Assembly: GCA_949316235.1 (NCBI GenBank)
Contig: OX438744.1
Coordinates: forward strand, 29,880,778 to 29,944,777
DNA from: Oegoconia quadripuncta
Lineage: Eukaryota; Arthropoda; Insecta; Lepidoptera; Autostichidae
Length of the DNA: 64,000 bases
Reading direction: 5' to 3'
The notes under the pieces are model-generated. The model did no database searches. It was not told where the DNA came from and worked only from the letters and a program-made list of their open reading frames with translations. Below, piece after piece: positions 45,511 to 57,830 of the stretch; positions within the stretch are counted from its first letter, which is position 1; the number at the start of each line of letters is the position of its first letter. A program made the translations under genes and the position numbers.

Positions 45511-45689
45511 TGCCAAAAGACAGATTGATTGAGCGTACATATAGCAAATCAACATTCACAATTACATATTAAATTCATAATTAAAGGTATTTTGATTCAC
45601 CCATCAATGTTACTACTAACTACATATTTCAAAGTTTTATTTTCTCAAGGGATTTCTAGTTATTTTCATATTACATAAACACACAGAAT

Positions 45690-45970
45690 AATATTTTTTT
45701 TTTTATATGAGAGGGCGGCAAATGAGCATGCGGGTGACCTGATGGAAAGCAATCACCTCCGCCCATGGACACCCGCAACACCAAAAGGGTCACAGATGCG
45801 TTGCCGGCCTTTAAGGAAGGTGTAGGCTCATTTCTTGAAGGTTCCAATGTCGTACTCGTTCGGGAATACCGCTGCCGGAAGTCCGTTCCACAGGGTGGTC
45901 GTACGTGGTAAGAAGTTTCTTGAGAAACGTACAGTGGTAGACTTCCACTCATCCAGTTTGACTGCAGTGA
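45690..45970 (-). mobile_element. LINE 3' end with poly(A)
   Basis: Poly(T) near 45693, then GGGTGACCTGATGGAAAGC, CCTCCGCCCATGGACACC and a GC-richer body typical of a lepidopteran non-LTR 3' region on the minus strand. Confidence 0.6.
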
Positions 45971-46026
45971 TTCATTTGGTGCTACGGTTTACAAAGTATT
46001 TATTTCACAGGAGTAATTTTAAAACA

Positions 46027-46100
46027 GTTTTTTTATGCACAACTGGTTAGCACTTGACCTCAATCACACCTGATGTTAAGTGAAGATGAGGCCGAAGGTG
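46027..46100 (-). mobile_element. SINE A 3' fragment
   Basis: Reverse tail of SINE A (CAATCACACCTGATGTTAAG) directly after a LINE end. Confidence 0.65.
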
Positions 46101-46253
46101 ACAAGATATTTGACTCCGGTCACTTTAATTCATTTAGTTCAGGAGCATAACTTCAAAACAATTTTTATAATTACTTTTAGTTGCCATATCAAACTTTCAG
46201 AATTTTCGAACTAAAATAAAGTGAAAGACTGAAATGTGTCGTACATTATCTTA

Positions 46254-46583
46254 GGCCCGTATCAATAAACCAATCTCAATACAAGTCTTGAGGCTCTATC
46301 AACCGAGATGCGTCTTAAGCAGTTGACGCTCTCAAGCTCCGTGCTAATTTATAAACCAATCTTGAAGTCTACTCAGCTGAGATCATTTATCAAGTATTCG
46401 CCTCAGCGGCGAATGAATGATAGTCTTGAGTTTCGTTTATAAATACGCGCACCTCTCAAGTGAGTACTACTTGAGTATGCACGTGCTTCTCAGGTCTCAA
46501 GTTAGGTTTATTAATCAACACGTTTACTTGAGACCGGTCACAAGACTGTTCTTAATCTTGAGAATGGATTATTAATACGGGCC
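46254..46583. mobile_element. PIF/Harbinger-type MITE, copy 2
   Basis: Full-length relative of 12417-12740 with the same terminal repeats. Its duplication is TTA (46251-46253 and 46584-46586). It lies 100 bp before the MFS copy 3 exon. Confidence 0.85.
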
Positions 46584-46683
46584 TTAGTTACAACAGGATA
46601 ACGACTAACTTAAATTTAATTTAAAGTGTATATTATCACTCCATTGACACCATTATAGTCAAAGTGCTATTTAATTGTTACAG

Positions 46684-49327
46684 AGTTTCATTCTTCTTTC
46701 TGGATTATTATTCTCCGTGGGAGTTGGATTCATGTTAGCCTTTCCATCAGTTCTAAACCCTTCGCTGCTATCTCCAAATGGAAATGACATTAAATCAACT
46801 GCAGACCAAGCTTCTTGGATAGGTAAGATAAGTGAATGAGATACATGAATCCTCGAAAAGTTGTCGTTGGTCTGTGACCAGTGACAAATTTACGCCAGTT
46901 CGATAAATCACCGAAAACATGATGGTTTACGAAAATTTATAATAACTGCCCGCTATCGTCTCTCTCTTTCTTATATTTATGAGCTACGCTCTTGTCGGTG
47001 GAGTCCTTTCCATACTTCTCTACATTCCGGCTTTTCTAGGATAGGACACGTCATTTACTTTTTCTTTTAGACATTGACATAGAAACTTTTTATTCAGTGC
47101 CACAATACATTATACAGAACCATAACAATATAATTATTTTTATACAGGAAGAAATCTTAGAATAATGCACAATATAACTGTAACAGTGAAAGGGCTTGCT
47201 GGCTCAGCTAACGCTGCAAACGTTGAACGCGCTTACAACACTGATAATTCTGCCAGTGCCTCAAGTGGAAAGTGACGTTCAGTTTAAAACAGAACTTTGG
47301 AAGTAAATAAATAATTAGTGGGATGGTAGCAGTATTGGTTATTTGTTATATAATATAACCTATATATTGTTGTATATTTATATACATTATTTCGTTTGAA
47401 AAGCGTGCTGGGTTGAGTTAGTTATTAATATTATGTTGGTGATGCATGTATCTATAATATTAGTATAAGTAGTATTTTAGGCTAGTATATCAGACGGGAT
47501 GTAGGACACGGTCAACTAAGTACGGAAATCGTCTTCTGTTCTGTAAATTTTAAATGGACTCACTTACTACTAAAATTAGCACTTTAAAGCTTTAACGACA
47601 TTCCACACGATGGGGCACAAAAATTACACTTTGCATGTAGGGGCGATAACTTAAAAAAATATTTTACAAGATTTCATTTTACCACTTTGTCGTGATTAAT
47701 ATGCCCACGCCAATACAATACAATACATACAATACAAATACACTTTATAACACAACAGAAAAGAAAATACAGTTTCAGAAAAGTGGTAAGAATAGAATGT
47801 ACAATTTGGCGACCTTTGGGTATAAGGTCAGTACATATGAAATAGGTAGGTTGTGCTGTATTAAATAGGGATGCAGATACAAACTACGTGAATAAATTTC
47901 ATATATTTACATACACATACATACGTAGATCAATAGACAAATATATCTACTTAAACATAACATCTATAAAATATACCAATATACCCACGCCAAATTACAG
48001 TTTTCTAGTATTAAAAGCCTCTGAGTAAGACAGGCAGATATGGCGAAACTACAAGGGTGCCTTGTTTGTTTCAGCTGCCAGTAACGGCCTAGCCGGAGTC
48101 ATCGGCTTCCTAATTCAATCACCTGTAATGCAAATCTTCGGTAGAAAGACAGCTTACATTATCCTCAACTCAGCTCTCGTTATTGGTTGGATAATATTCT
48201 TATTAGCTCAAGATATTGGAGCATTATACGCCGCAAGGATCATCCAAGGTCTTGCAGTTGGAGGGCTATTCTTAAACGCCATAGTTGTCAGCGAATATTG
48301 TCACCCAAAACGAAGAGGATATTTCATGTCACTTAAGAAAACTGCTCAATCCACTGGTGCGCTACTCTGTCATTCAATGGCACTTAAATGGACATGGAGG
48401 CAGATATCAGCTTTTGCTATGGTGCCATGTGTGTTAGCGATTGTGACGACCCTGTTTTGGCCAGAAAGCCCGTCATTTCTAATAATGAAAGGACGTTTTG
48501 AAGATTTCGAGAAATCTTTCTATTGGCTGAACGGAAAGTCGGAAGAGAGTTTGAAAGAGATGCAGATTATGTTGTCAGCACAGAACGAGAGAGTAGAAAA
48601 GAGAAGATTGAAGACAAGAAGTAGTGTTACTAAATTGATCAGTAAATTATTAGAAAGAGATTTTCAGAGAGCATTTATAATTGTATCAATATTAACGTTA
48701 GTTATAGATGCCTGTGGTAAATACTATTTAGTAGCTTATATAATACAAATAATGATGGAATTAATGAAAGATAAATCTTATGCAGTTTATTGTTCTATTG
48801 GAGCTGATTGCCTAACAATAATCGCACTATGTACATCATGTTTTGTTATAGGAAGATTCAAAAGACGAACGGTTATGTTTACGTTTGGTGGCTTTTCAAT
48901 ATTTCTAATGTTTTCAATATCTGCAATAAGATTTACAACATTGAAGTATGAAATTATTCCATGGCTTACATCATGTTTCGTATTATTACACGCGTTTGTT
49001 GTTAATGTAAGTATTATACCAGTATGCTTTACGTATTTCGGTGAATTATTCCCTTTAGAACATAGAGGTATTGGTTTCTGTGCATCTGGTATAGTGCTGA
49101 CATGCTTTTATGCAGTAACTATTAAATTAACACCATTTCTAATGTCAAATACTGGTTTAGAAGGTACTTACGCTACATATGGTTCGTTTTTAATATTGTG
49201 TTTTTTGATTTTGTACTTTCTATTACCTGAAACTAAAGATAAGACGTTGCAAGAGATAGAGGATGATATAAAAGGTTGTAAAAGATCTGTCGAAGTAACA
49301 GAAATGCATATTAGTAAAGTCAACTAA
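46684..49327 (+). CDS. MFS sugar-porter-type transporter, copy 3 (start exon not found)
   Basis: Exon 46684-46822 (139 bp) encodes TM1, ending LTR-free at DQASWI; exon 48075-49327 encodes the remainder. They splice in phase 1 (Ala codon split) to give 463 residues. The gene is clearly paralogous to the two minus-strand copies, with the same exon size, the same intron position and similar motifs: GRK, PESPSFLIMKGRFEDFEK, GELFPLEHRGIG and PETKDKTLQEIE. TM7 reads LTLVIDACGKYYLVAY, so QQLSG is again absent. It is much more diverged from copies 1 and 2 than they are from each other, so it is the older duplicate. It lies in the opposite orientation, with its 5' side facing the 5' side of copy 2. 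A plasma-membrane solute carrier is expected; the substrate is unknown. The upstream exon with the start codon was not identified. Confidence 0.88.
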
Positions 49328-52300
49328 ATAGATATCTAGAATAAGGTTATGGATAATGAAGTATATAACCCTGAAGCCCTGGAGGAAGGCGTGCAGAAGC
49401 GATCACCAGCCAAAATCAAGGTTATGCAATCATTATATTATTGTGCGGGCTTTCCAATCTCCATTAATTGTAGCAAAGATGGCGGAAGACATTTTGTGAC
49501 GAAATAGTCACAGCAGATACACGTAGACTTAACAAACATGTTTAGGTATAATGAAGATCTTGCATACATTTAAGACAAATTAATCAATCAATCAAATACG
49601 CTTTATTGTTTAAATAAGGACGGTACATTTAAATATCTTATAGAAACTAATAATTGGGCGGCCTGGCAATAATGGTACTGGTAGGGAAAAGTTATTAGAA
49701 AGATTAGCCCAAATTGATGAAATAGTTTGAGAATGAAGCTATGAGGTCACAGCAGTTGTTAAATGGATAGTATGTAAGTAAGTAAGTATGACCAACTCTA
49801 TGATTACATTAACCGACTTCAAATAAAAAGGTTCTCGACTATATTTTTGTATGTTTGTTACGCGATATCTTCGTCAATTAACCGATTTTGATAATTGTTT
49901 TCACTGTTCAATTATTATGTTTGAATTCTTGCCCTCATTCATTAATATTTCCTTTAAATTATTGGTCATAGACTACATATATAATCTACATTTGTACTTA
50001 GTTGTATTACTGTTTCCTGTATATACTATACCCTATCTGCGTTTAAGTGCATTTCAGTGTATTAATTCTGACACTAACCGTATATTCTGACATTGACACA
50101 GCTTATTGGTGCACCAGACGGGCTTTAAACAGATTATCTACCATTAAAAATGCATCGTACTTTAAAACGAGCTAAATCAAATTTAAAATTGGAACTTTTA
50201 AATTGTCTTCCTAAACTTTTTAAATGTGGCTAAGGATATTTTAGGATATGACAAAAAATGGCTTCATTATTCGTTATATTGTCTGCTGCGAAATTTATTT
50301 GTAGAATAAAGTGCTTGTATAAATATCCTTTTAGAAATTTAGACTTTGATAATTGAAATTTGAATTTGTTGTCAATAATAATATAAAAATATAGCAAACT
50401 ACTTAATTAACTATGACATTTTTATAGCAAGATTGTAAAAATATTTTTTTGTTAACATACATGCAGCCATTATCATAAAAATCATACATAATTTTAAATT
50501 TTAAATTGATACATAATATAATGGAGGCTATTTAATTGTTTAATATTAATTCATTCTATGTTACTGTTATTGTTTAGCGGACATAATTTATTCTGCTGTT
50601 TATTAAATTTTAAGACTATTTTAACATGACTACCATATTTGTATGCCAATTTGGCTGATCACAGAGATCATATTTATAAGTTAATGTATCATAACAACCT
50701 GTACACCTGTGTATCACAAATAAATAAATGATTGATTGATTGATTGAATAATTTATTCTTTGTTAAAAATACAAAATGCATATCCATTTTTCTGTTGTAA
50801 AAATTACCCATGCTTGTCTCTGTCATACACACATTGATATGATGATGTTGATGAACGTATTCATATTCATTTATTCCTTTCATGTGTACTTAACTTTTAG
50901 ATGGTTACTTTCTTTTGTAATGTAATGAAAAATGAATAAATGGAATGTTGTAATATTTTCGCAAACCGTTCTTACCTATTTTGTATCTTATTTATGTCAC
51001 GGAATAGCAGCTTTGAATATTGAAACCAAATTATTAGGAGACATTCATCAATTCTTGAGATATCTCTGACAAAATGAAATTTATTGGCTTATCTTTAGCA
51101 ATAAATCTCTCAGATTCACAATTACCTACATTACAGTATTATATAAGTAAGTAACTCAAATTGAAGAATCGGAGTATCCCTGAGAAATAAATTTCAGGAA
51201 ATCAATATAAATTAGCTTTGGCATCGCAATATATTTACGAAACCTAAGAAAGAATCTGCAATTGTTTCGGAACAATATTGAAATACATAATGGAAATAAG
51301 ATATAAAAAAACTTGCTGTTCAAGGCAGTCGTTTACACAAAGTCATTCATGGGACAATGTATACGCTTTTATAAAAATTTAAAACAACCATTACACGGAA
51401 ACGATTTGCCAATAAGGCTAGGTATTATAAAATTTCTGACTCTCTGGATGATAGATAACAATACGTTGCCATGAACAGCTTGGCGATATTCAGTCTATTG
51501 GTTTCTTTTATTCTCTTTCTCGATTGATAAATACATAAAACTTGTATTTACGGAAACATTTACGGTATCACAGATCAGAGTAGGTAGATCGATTTTCATT
51601 ACACGCTAAATTCAACCTTATTTCTCGTATAACATCTATAAAACTTACTTAATTTAAGACTTACATTATTTTCAAACTGAGTAAAAACTTTGCACTGGAC
51701 TAATGCTTCATTTTCCCCTATTTTCTAAATGTAACAAGAGCATATGTGGCCAGAATTTAGGTTGAAAAAAAATCGATTAATCTACTTAAATCTATGCATT
51801 CAATATGGACTGGAGGGAGACGCGGTTGGCCACAGTCTCACGTGGTGAAAAGTGATATTGTAGCATATAAGATAAAGCACGCAATCCACGCTAAGCGAAT
51901 TATGTATATGTTATCGGCAATCTAATACATCCGGTATTCTATAGCATGTATAAAATGTCATTTATTCCACAACATTCTGTAGAACACCGAATGAACAACC
52001 CGCAAAATTGTTCTGAGTTGTAAAAAAAAGCCCTAACAAATCTAATCAACAGCGTCTGATTTTTCTGACAAGCGTATCTCGCGAAGTGTCCTTCACTGAT
52101 TCTGAAGAATTCGGTGTGATTGTAGCCCCGGTAAAGCTGTTTAATTTGTACCATTTCATACTTTACCTGGTCTCCCAATGGCATTCTATACAATTCCTAC
52201 GTATTCATCGTTACCTAGGCACAGTATGTAATGATTAACGATAGATAAAATATTTTACACATTGCCTAGATGAACTTGGTATAATAACTGAATGACACAT

Positions 52301-52682
52301 TTTGCCGGTGATATAGATAAGTAAATAAATGTGCAACCAACCTTAACAGTATATATATATCAGTACAATAAATTGTTCCATATAAAAAATATCTGTCAAT
52401 GAAAAAACTATTGTTATATTACTGATTCGCATACTAGGAGATGTGACTGCGTTGTCACAATTGTATTTAGTAAGTAATTAATTAATTAGTTACGGCAGAT
52501 AAATTGTAATAGGAGATTAATGATAGTTACCTAGTTGTTACCGATCCGGACAATTTCCTAGAGCCCTGTATACCAGAGTGAGCTTGAGCGAGAGCTCAAG
52601 AAGGACAAAACGCAACATGGCGATTTGGTCAACGACAATAAACTAAAGTGTACAGTTTGAAGTTGAAATAACTTAGTGTTAT
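49328..52682. other. No gene recognised downstream of MFS copy 3
   Basis: AT-rich, with a (GATT)n run near 50730-50745. An AATAAA near 50305 could serve MFS copy 3, but it is about 1 kb from the stop. Confidence 0.4.
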
Positions 52683-52860
52683 GTGGTTTGTGGTTGGTTA
52701 AAAATAGAACCTTCCCGTGGGTGTTGTAAAAGGCGACTAAGGGACTTTCCACCAAAAAACATATATGGATTTGCATGTTTTAATGGCGCTGGGCTTCCCC
52801 TTGTCACGTGTGCAATTATATATTTCGATAGAAAAACCGTGAAAGTTTTTCCGATTTTGT
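52683..52860 (+). mobile_element. Dispersed repeat (GACTAAGGGACTTTCCACC)
   Basis: Shares AGGCGACTAAGGGACTTTCC and its downstream part with 29570-29690. Confidence 0.5.
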
Positions 52861-53346
52861 TAATGAGGGTTTATTGACAAATGAATATACCAACCTCGTT
52901 ACATCATACTACCTAACTTGATTAGCGGTTGTTTCAAGCATTAAACCATAATTGTTGGAACACCCAAAAGCTAATGTTTATTGGGACCGCCTCATTGGGT
53001 TAAGGTCGTGACATTATGTTTGTATGTATTTTATAAAAGCTCAGAAGGGGCTGCCAGAGAAACACAATGTCATAATGTGTACCAGTATTTTATTCACTTC
53101 GATTGCTAATTTACATCCGAACACTTTCGCAGCTAGGTCACCAACTCCCTCGACGTCGGCTGGCGCCATCCTCCGCCAACTTTCCGAAGTCGAGTCAGTT
53201 GGACATATTTTCAAAGAATATTATTCATTAATTGAATTAAATATATTTAACAGCATTTGTTAAATTACTTTATTTAAATTTTAACGAACTGGTTTTCGGT
53301 CCCTGCTTACCTCATGATATAATAGGTCCAATAGTTCTTCAAACTT

Positions 53347-53645
53347 CAAACTTCAAGCATTTATTTCAACGTAAGATACATGATATCATTTGTTGAATGT
53401 CCATTTAAATCTACTGGAAATAAAAAAAGTTTATTGCATTTATCTGTCAGTCGGTATGTCCAGCTACTACCGCTTCGGAAAGGGAATTCATCTGTGGGAA
53501 AAGAAGCGGCGCAAGAAACCCACAGGATCATTGTTGTTCTTTTTTTTTTAAATAAAGTATTATAACTAATACAATTTTATAACTTTGGGGAGCTGGTCGA
53601 AGTACACCAAGCGTGTTTGTCATTCAGGTAGTCACTAATTTTATA
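53347..53645 (+). mobile_element. Dispersed repeat (CTTGCGCTGCTTC family), copy 2
   Basis: Plus-orientation copy of 10005-10295, including the internal T-run and the terminal TCATTCAGGTAGTCACTAA. Confidence 0.6.
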
Positions 53646-54904
53646 ATAACCCTTTTTTGCTAATGTTATTTTGACACAATCTTTAAATTTTTTCTCAGTT
53701 AGATTAATGATATTCTCAGGTATAAAGTTATAAAAGCGTATACATAGTTATTTATATACATACTAATTTTATTATAATTACATGGCCCAAGCAGTGTGTA
53801 TAAAAGATAATAGCTAACATTTACTATCAAGAAAAACCCAGCTGGTACTCGTAACCCTCAGTTCACGAGCCTGTACGTGTGTAGGCAATACTTTAGGATG
53901 AAAGAAAACAGATTCTTTTCCCGCAGTTGATGATTGTCACGAGTTTCTTTTAAGAAGAGGCGACAATTTTTAATTGCAATTTAAGAACCTGCCAGACGCG
54001 AGACACGGAGGAAGAATAATTGTAATTAACCCAATTATGAGGGTTTGTGACAAAGTGTAAGGACATAGTAGAGTAAGTCATGCAGAACTTATCAACTGAC
54101 ATAGACAGTATTATTATTTTTTGTGTGTAATATCTATTTACCCTTTTAAGATAAAGATTTTGTACTTTCCTTTAAAATTTAGATTACTAAGATTGTTTTA
54201 TCGTATTTTTCTCCATACACTGTACACACAACGAATGGCAGCCGCGTCATACCAAGTCGGCCATTTTTGAGAGACAGTGGTACTACCCTCCCGCAATACA
54301 GTATTTTTACTAGTGCCGAGGTTAGTTTGTCATTGTTTTTCACTGCTAATAAGTGCTAATTGCTAATAATAATTATAATAATTACCTAAACAAATGTTGT
54401 AAATTAGTCTGTGCAATAAATAATATTTGATTTTGATTGATTTGATATATTTTTTTGGTCTTATTAAGCTAGTCCTTTAATCAAACCATTATTGCTACAA
54501 AGTGTGTCAAAGATTTCATACATGGGTAGGAGCGTGTCACTTCACGAGATCGAACTTTGCGTACCAATTTTTTCTTTTCTTTTCTGTTCTTTTCTGTTCT
54601 TACCCCTTTTCATGTAAAATTTCGCTTACATTATGTAGTTATAATACCTATTTATACTGACCTAATATTGCTCTATGCTACTCTTCATTTTTATATATCG
54701 GCGGAGATTTTTATAAACATTGTTTTTACTGATAGGTTTTTGTTCTATAGTTTATATAAGTCTGTAAATCTTCCAATAAGTAAATAAATAAATAATTAAA
54801 TCTTAATGCTTTGTCTGTTGTCAATTGTGTTCCTATAACAGTGATGTTTTGTTAATGTATTGTTCTATATTTTAAGTATCGCTTTGTCTGCAATAAAAAA
54901 CTTT
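53646..54904. other. No feature recognised
   Basis: AT-rich DNA; short frames show no coding character. Confidence 0.4.
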
Positions 54905-55030
54905 AAATTGGTTTTCCCTTCCGAGGGTTGCTGGAAGAAATCTCTTACAGAGATAAGCTCGCCTTTTGTGTATTGTAATTTCTGTCCTATGTTTGTATAC
55001 TTAAGTATATGTAATAAAGTGTTAAATAAA
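54905..55030 (+). mobile_element. LINE 3' tail, plus orientation
   Basis: GGTTGCTGGAAGAAATCTC, AGATAAGCTCGCCTTTTGT, and a final AATAAAGTG/AATAAAAATAATA tail. Confidence 0.55.
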
Positions 55031-55845
55031 AATAATAGGTTTATTATAAAATTGGTCGATAGGAGACCGCTCTGAAGCGACGGTGCGAGCTCTTTCCAGA
55101 ATCAATTTCTATTCCTTATTTAAAATCCTATTTCTTTTTTAACAACGCGCCGTCTTCCACGGTCAGCATCACACCACACGATCCCAAGCGTTCTCCTTGG
55201 GCCGTCGTCGCCACAGTACCTATATGGTATGCATGTACTCATGATTACAAACAGCTTTCAGGCATTGGTATCAATGACTAATTAAAACAAACTGTAGGGG
55301 TACATACTATGTAGGGGTAGGTTAGGTTAGGTCCACAGATCGCACGCGCACCGCGCTATTTCATATTAGCATATATAGGTTCGTGTACCTAGCTATGGAG
55401 ACTCTTGTATTACAGACAATATAAGCGAAACCTTCGTGAACTCAATACCGTATTTACTTTGACCACCCTCTTTCTGGTAGCGTACCTATACATACATTTG
55501 GAGTCAGACACATAATGTTGGACACTACGGACAAAACCAATATAAATTATAGACTTCAATTATTATTTGTTGAAAAAATAGGCATAAGCAAGATGTAGGT
55601 AGATCACAAAGGGTTGTAGAACAGTACCGCTACTGTATATATTATATCGATTTGATAATGAAATTAGTTTCTTTTTAACTTTGACGGCGTAACTCTAAAA
55701 AATTATCCTTTTTATTATTTTTCAGTGGGATTAATTATTTTTATTAATGTCTTTTAAATGGCAATAAAGTCTAAGTATTATACAGGGTGTAATTTAATTC
55801 GTGTAATTCCTATTTACTGGTGACTCCACTCCTGATTACGAACAA

Positions 55846-56027
55846 CTTATCTAAATCTGCCGCCAAACAGCAATGTTAATAGCATTGTTGTGTTCCGGTT
55901 GTCAGAGATAAGATAGCCAGTCCCCCAAATGTGTTGGGGTTTCCGGGTCATTACACTTCCACCTTCGACCTCATATCAGGTGTGATTGAGGTCAAGTACG
56001 AACCCGTGGTGTATAAAAAAAAACTAT
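55846..56027 (+). mobile_element. SINE A, 3' half
   Basis: Body from CTTATCTAAATCTGCCGCC through the tail and A-run. Confidence 0.75.
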
Positions 56028-56744
56028 CCCCAATAAAACCATAGCCGAACTCAATCAAAAATTTTTCGATTACCCTTACAAAGTATATCATTCTGAAACC
56101 ACCTTTAGTAAGGAAATATCTAATGTATGTATTGTTTATTATACTGAAGTGATATAATTTGCGTTTAAACAAGTACCTAAAATCATTTCAATTTTTTTGT
56201 GAACCTAATACCTACCTACCTATTTTATTTCGACTTCTCACCCAAAGGTTGTCTGGTATAAATAATAGCGCTAAGACCTATATAGTTGTACAATTTTGAT
56301 TTTAACTTAGTAGTTTAGCAATTGTTATCCTAAATTTTGTGGAATAAAGTGCACTTTATTGATTGAAATATCAAGTGAACAACGCAGATTCTGAATTACC
56401 TCATTTATTAGAAATTTATGTAAAAGACAAGAGTTATAACGTCATGCTTGAGGAAGTGTGAATGTGTGTGTGCCCAACTGCGTACAATATCTATGCATGT
56501 GGTGCATTAAAGTTAGATATATGATGTTACGGAAGCGTTAAAAATGTGTGACATTTCAATTTTGATATTTGATTTTATTGGAGTAAAACTAATATAGTAA
56601 ACAACACGAAACCATTACGCTAGCAATAATAAAGAAACCCAAAATATATTTCTTAGAGGAATTCTCGAAAAAATTAAGTACAAAAGAAACATTCTCCCTT
56701 GTTTTCCTCTCACCAAAATTACCTTCGAAAACAAAAATTAGGTG

Positions 56745-56845
56745 ATCCTAGTCTCGGCACCCTTGCGGCCGAGGTGTCAACCCCGCGGACTGATAAATGA
56801 CCCTAGGCACGACATTAGTGGGGGTGACACCTGGGCTGCGGCTTG
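56745..56845. repeat. GC-rich imperfect inverted repeat
   Basis: GCGGCCGAGGTGTCAACCCC (56765-56784) faces GGGGTGACACCTGGGCTGCG (56820-56839) across about 35 bases, giving a strong stem. No coding sequence is attached. Confidence 0.55.
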
Positions 56846-57237
56846 AGATACAAGGTAAGGTCACAGTATCTCAATAGGTTAGCAGCAACTCAACTCGAGT
56901 ATCATAATTTATTTGTAGGACACCATCATCACACCACACTAGTCCAATGCTGGACATTGGCTTCTCTCAAGACGTGCCACTCAACAGAGATCGTATCTAG
57001 CTGGGGGAGATATCCAACTAGTGTTGCCCCAAAAATCGATAGTTTTAATCTAAAAATGCCATACTATCGATAGGCCAATCGATAGTATCTAACTAATATT
57101 AATAGTATCTAACGTGTTCTAGTCTGTTTTCGTGCTTTAGTATTCAATTTTATTCTTTTTTTTTATTTCTTGTAAACCTCGTTTTTGATGTGCATAAATA
57201 TCATGTATCTACTTCTATTACACCTAAATTATACTCC

Positions 57238-57445
57238 ACTAATATTATAAATGGGAAAGTTTGAATGTTTGTTATTATTTGTTTGTTGAAACGGATTTGG
57301 ATGAAATTTGGTACATAGGTAGAATGTACCGTTGATTAAGACATAGGACATTTTTTATCTCCATAGCGTGAGTAGTTCCTGCGGGATAAACAAATTCCAC
57401 GATAAAGTTATTCCGCACAGGCGAAACCGCGGCCGGAGAGCTAGT
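57238..57445 (+). mobile_element. Dispersed lepidopteran repeat, second copy
   Basis: Begins CTAATATTATAAATGGG and ends GGCCGGAGAGCTAG; same family as 5166-5425. Confidence 0.55.
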
Positions 57446-57625
57446 TACTTATAAATTATTGTCTGAAATTTTGTCCGAGAAATCTTTTTGATCTGGCAAT
57501 ACAAACAGCTGTCTACCCAATCATGAAATAGCGTACCTAAATGGAAACTGAAGTAAACTCCCGCTCAGCATAATTTTTTTATTTTTTTTTTTAATTTGTG
57601 TGATATCTTTGCGAATATCTTTGCA

Positions 57626-57793
57626 AATACACACAGCGCCATCTAGTTCCACACTAAGCAACTAGGCTTGTAATAATACAAGCCTATAAAGATATCTATA
57701 AAGATACCAGATGGTTGATAAGACTACACAAATACATTTTTTTTTTGTAAATAAATACATATATGAAAAACATCCATAACTCGGGAACACATG

Positions 57794-57796
<3 letters not shown>
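57626..57796 (-). mobile_element. SINE B, tail half, interrupted by R1-clade LINE
   Basis: Begins with ACACACAGCGCCATCTAG and stops in the 15-bp target duplication. Confidence 0.85.
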
Positions 57797-57830
<34 letters not shown>

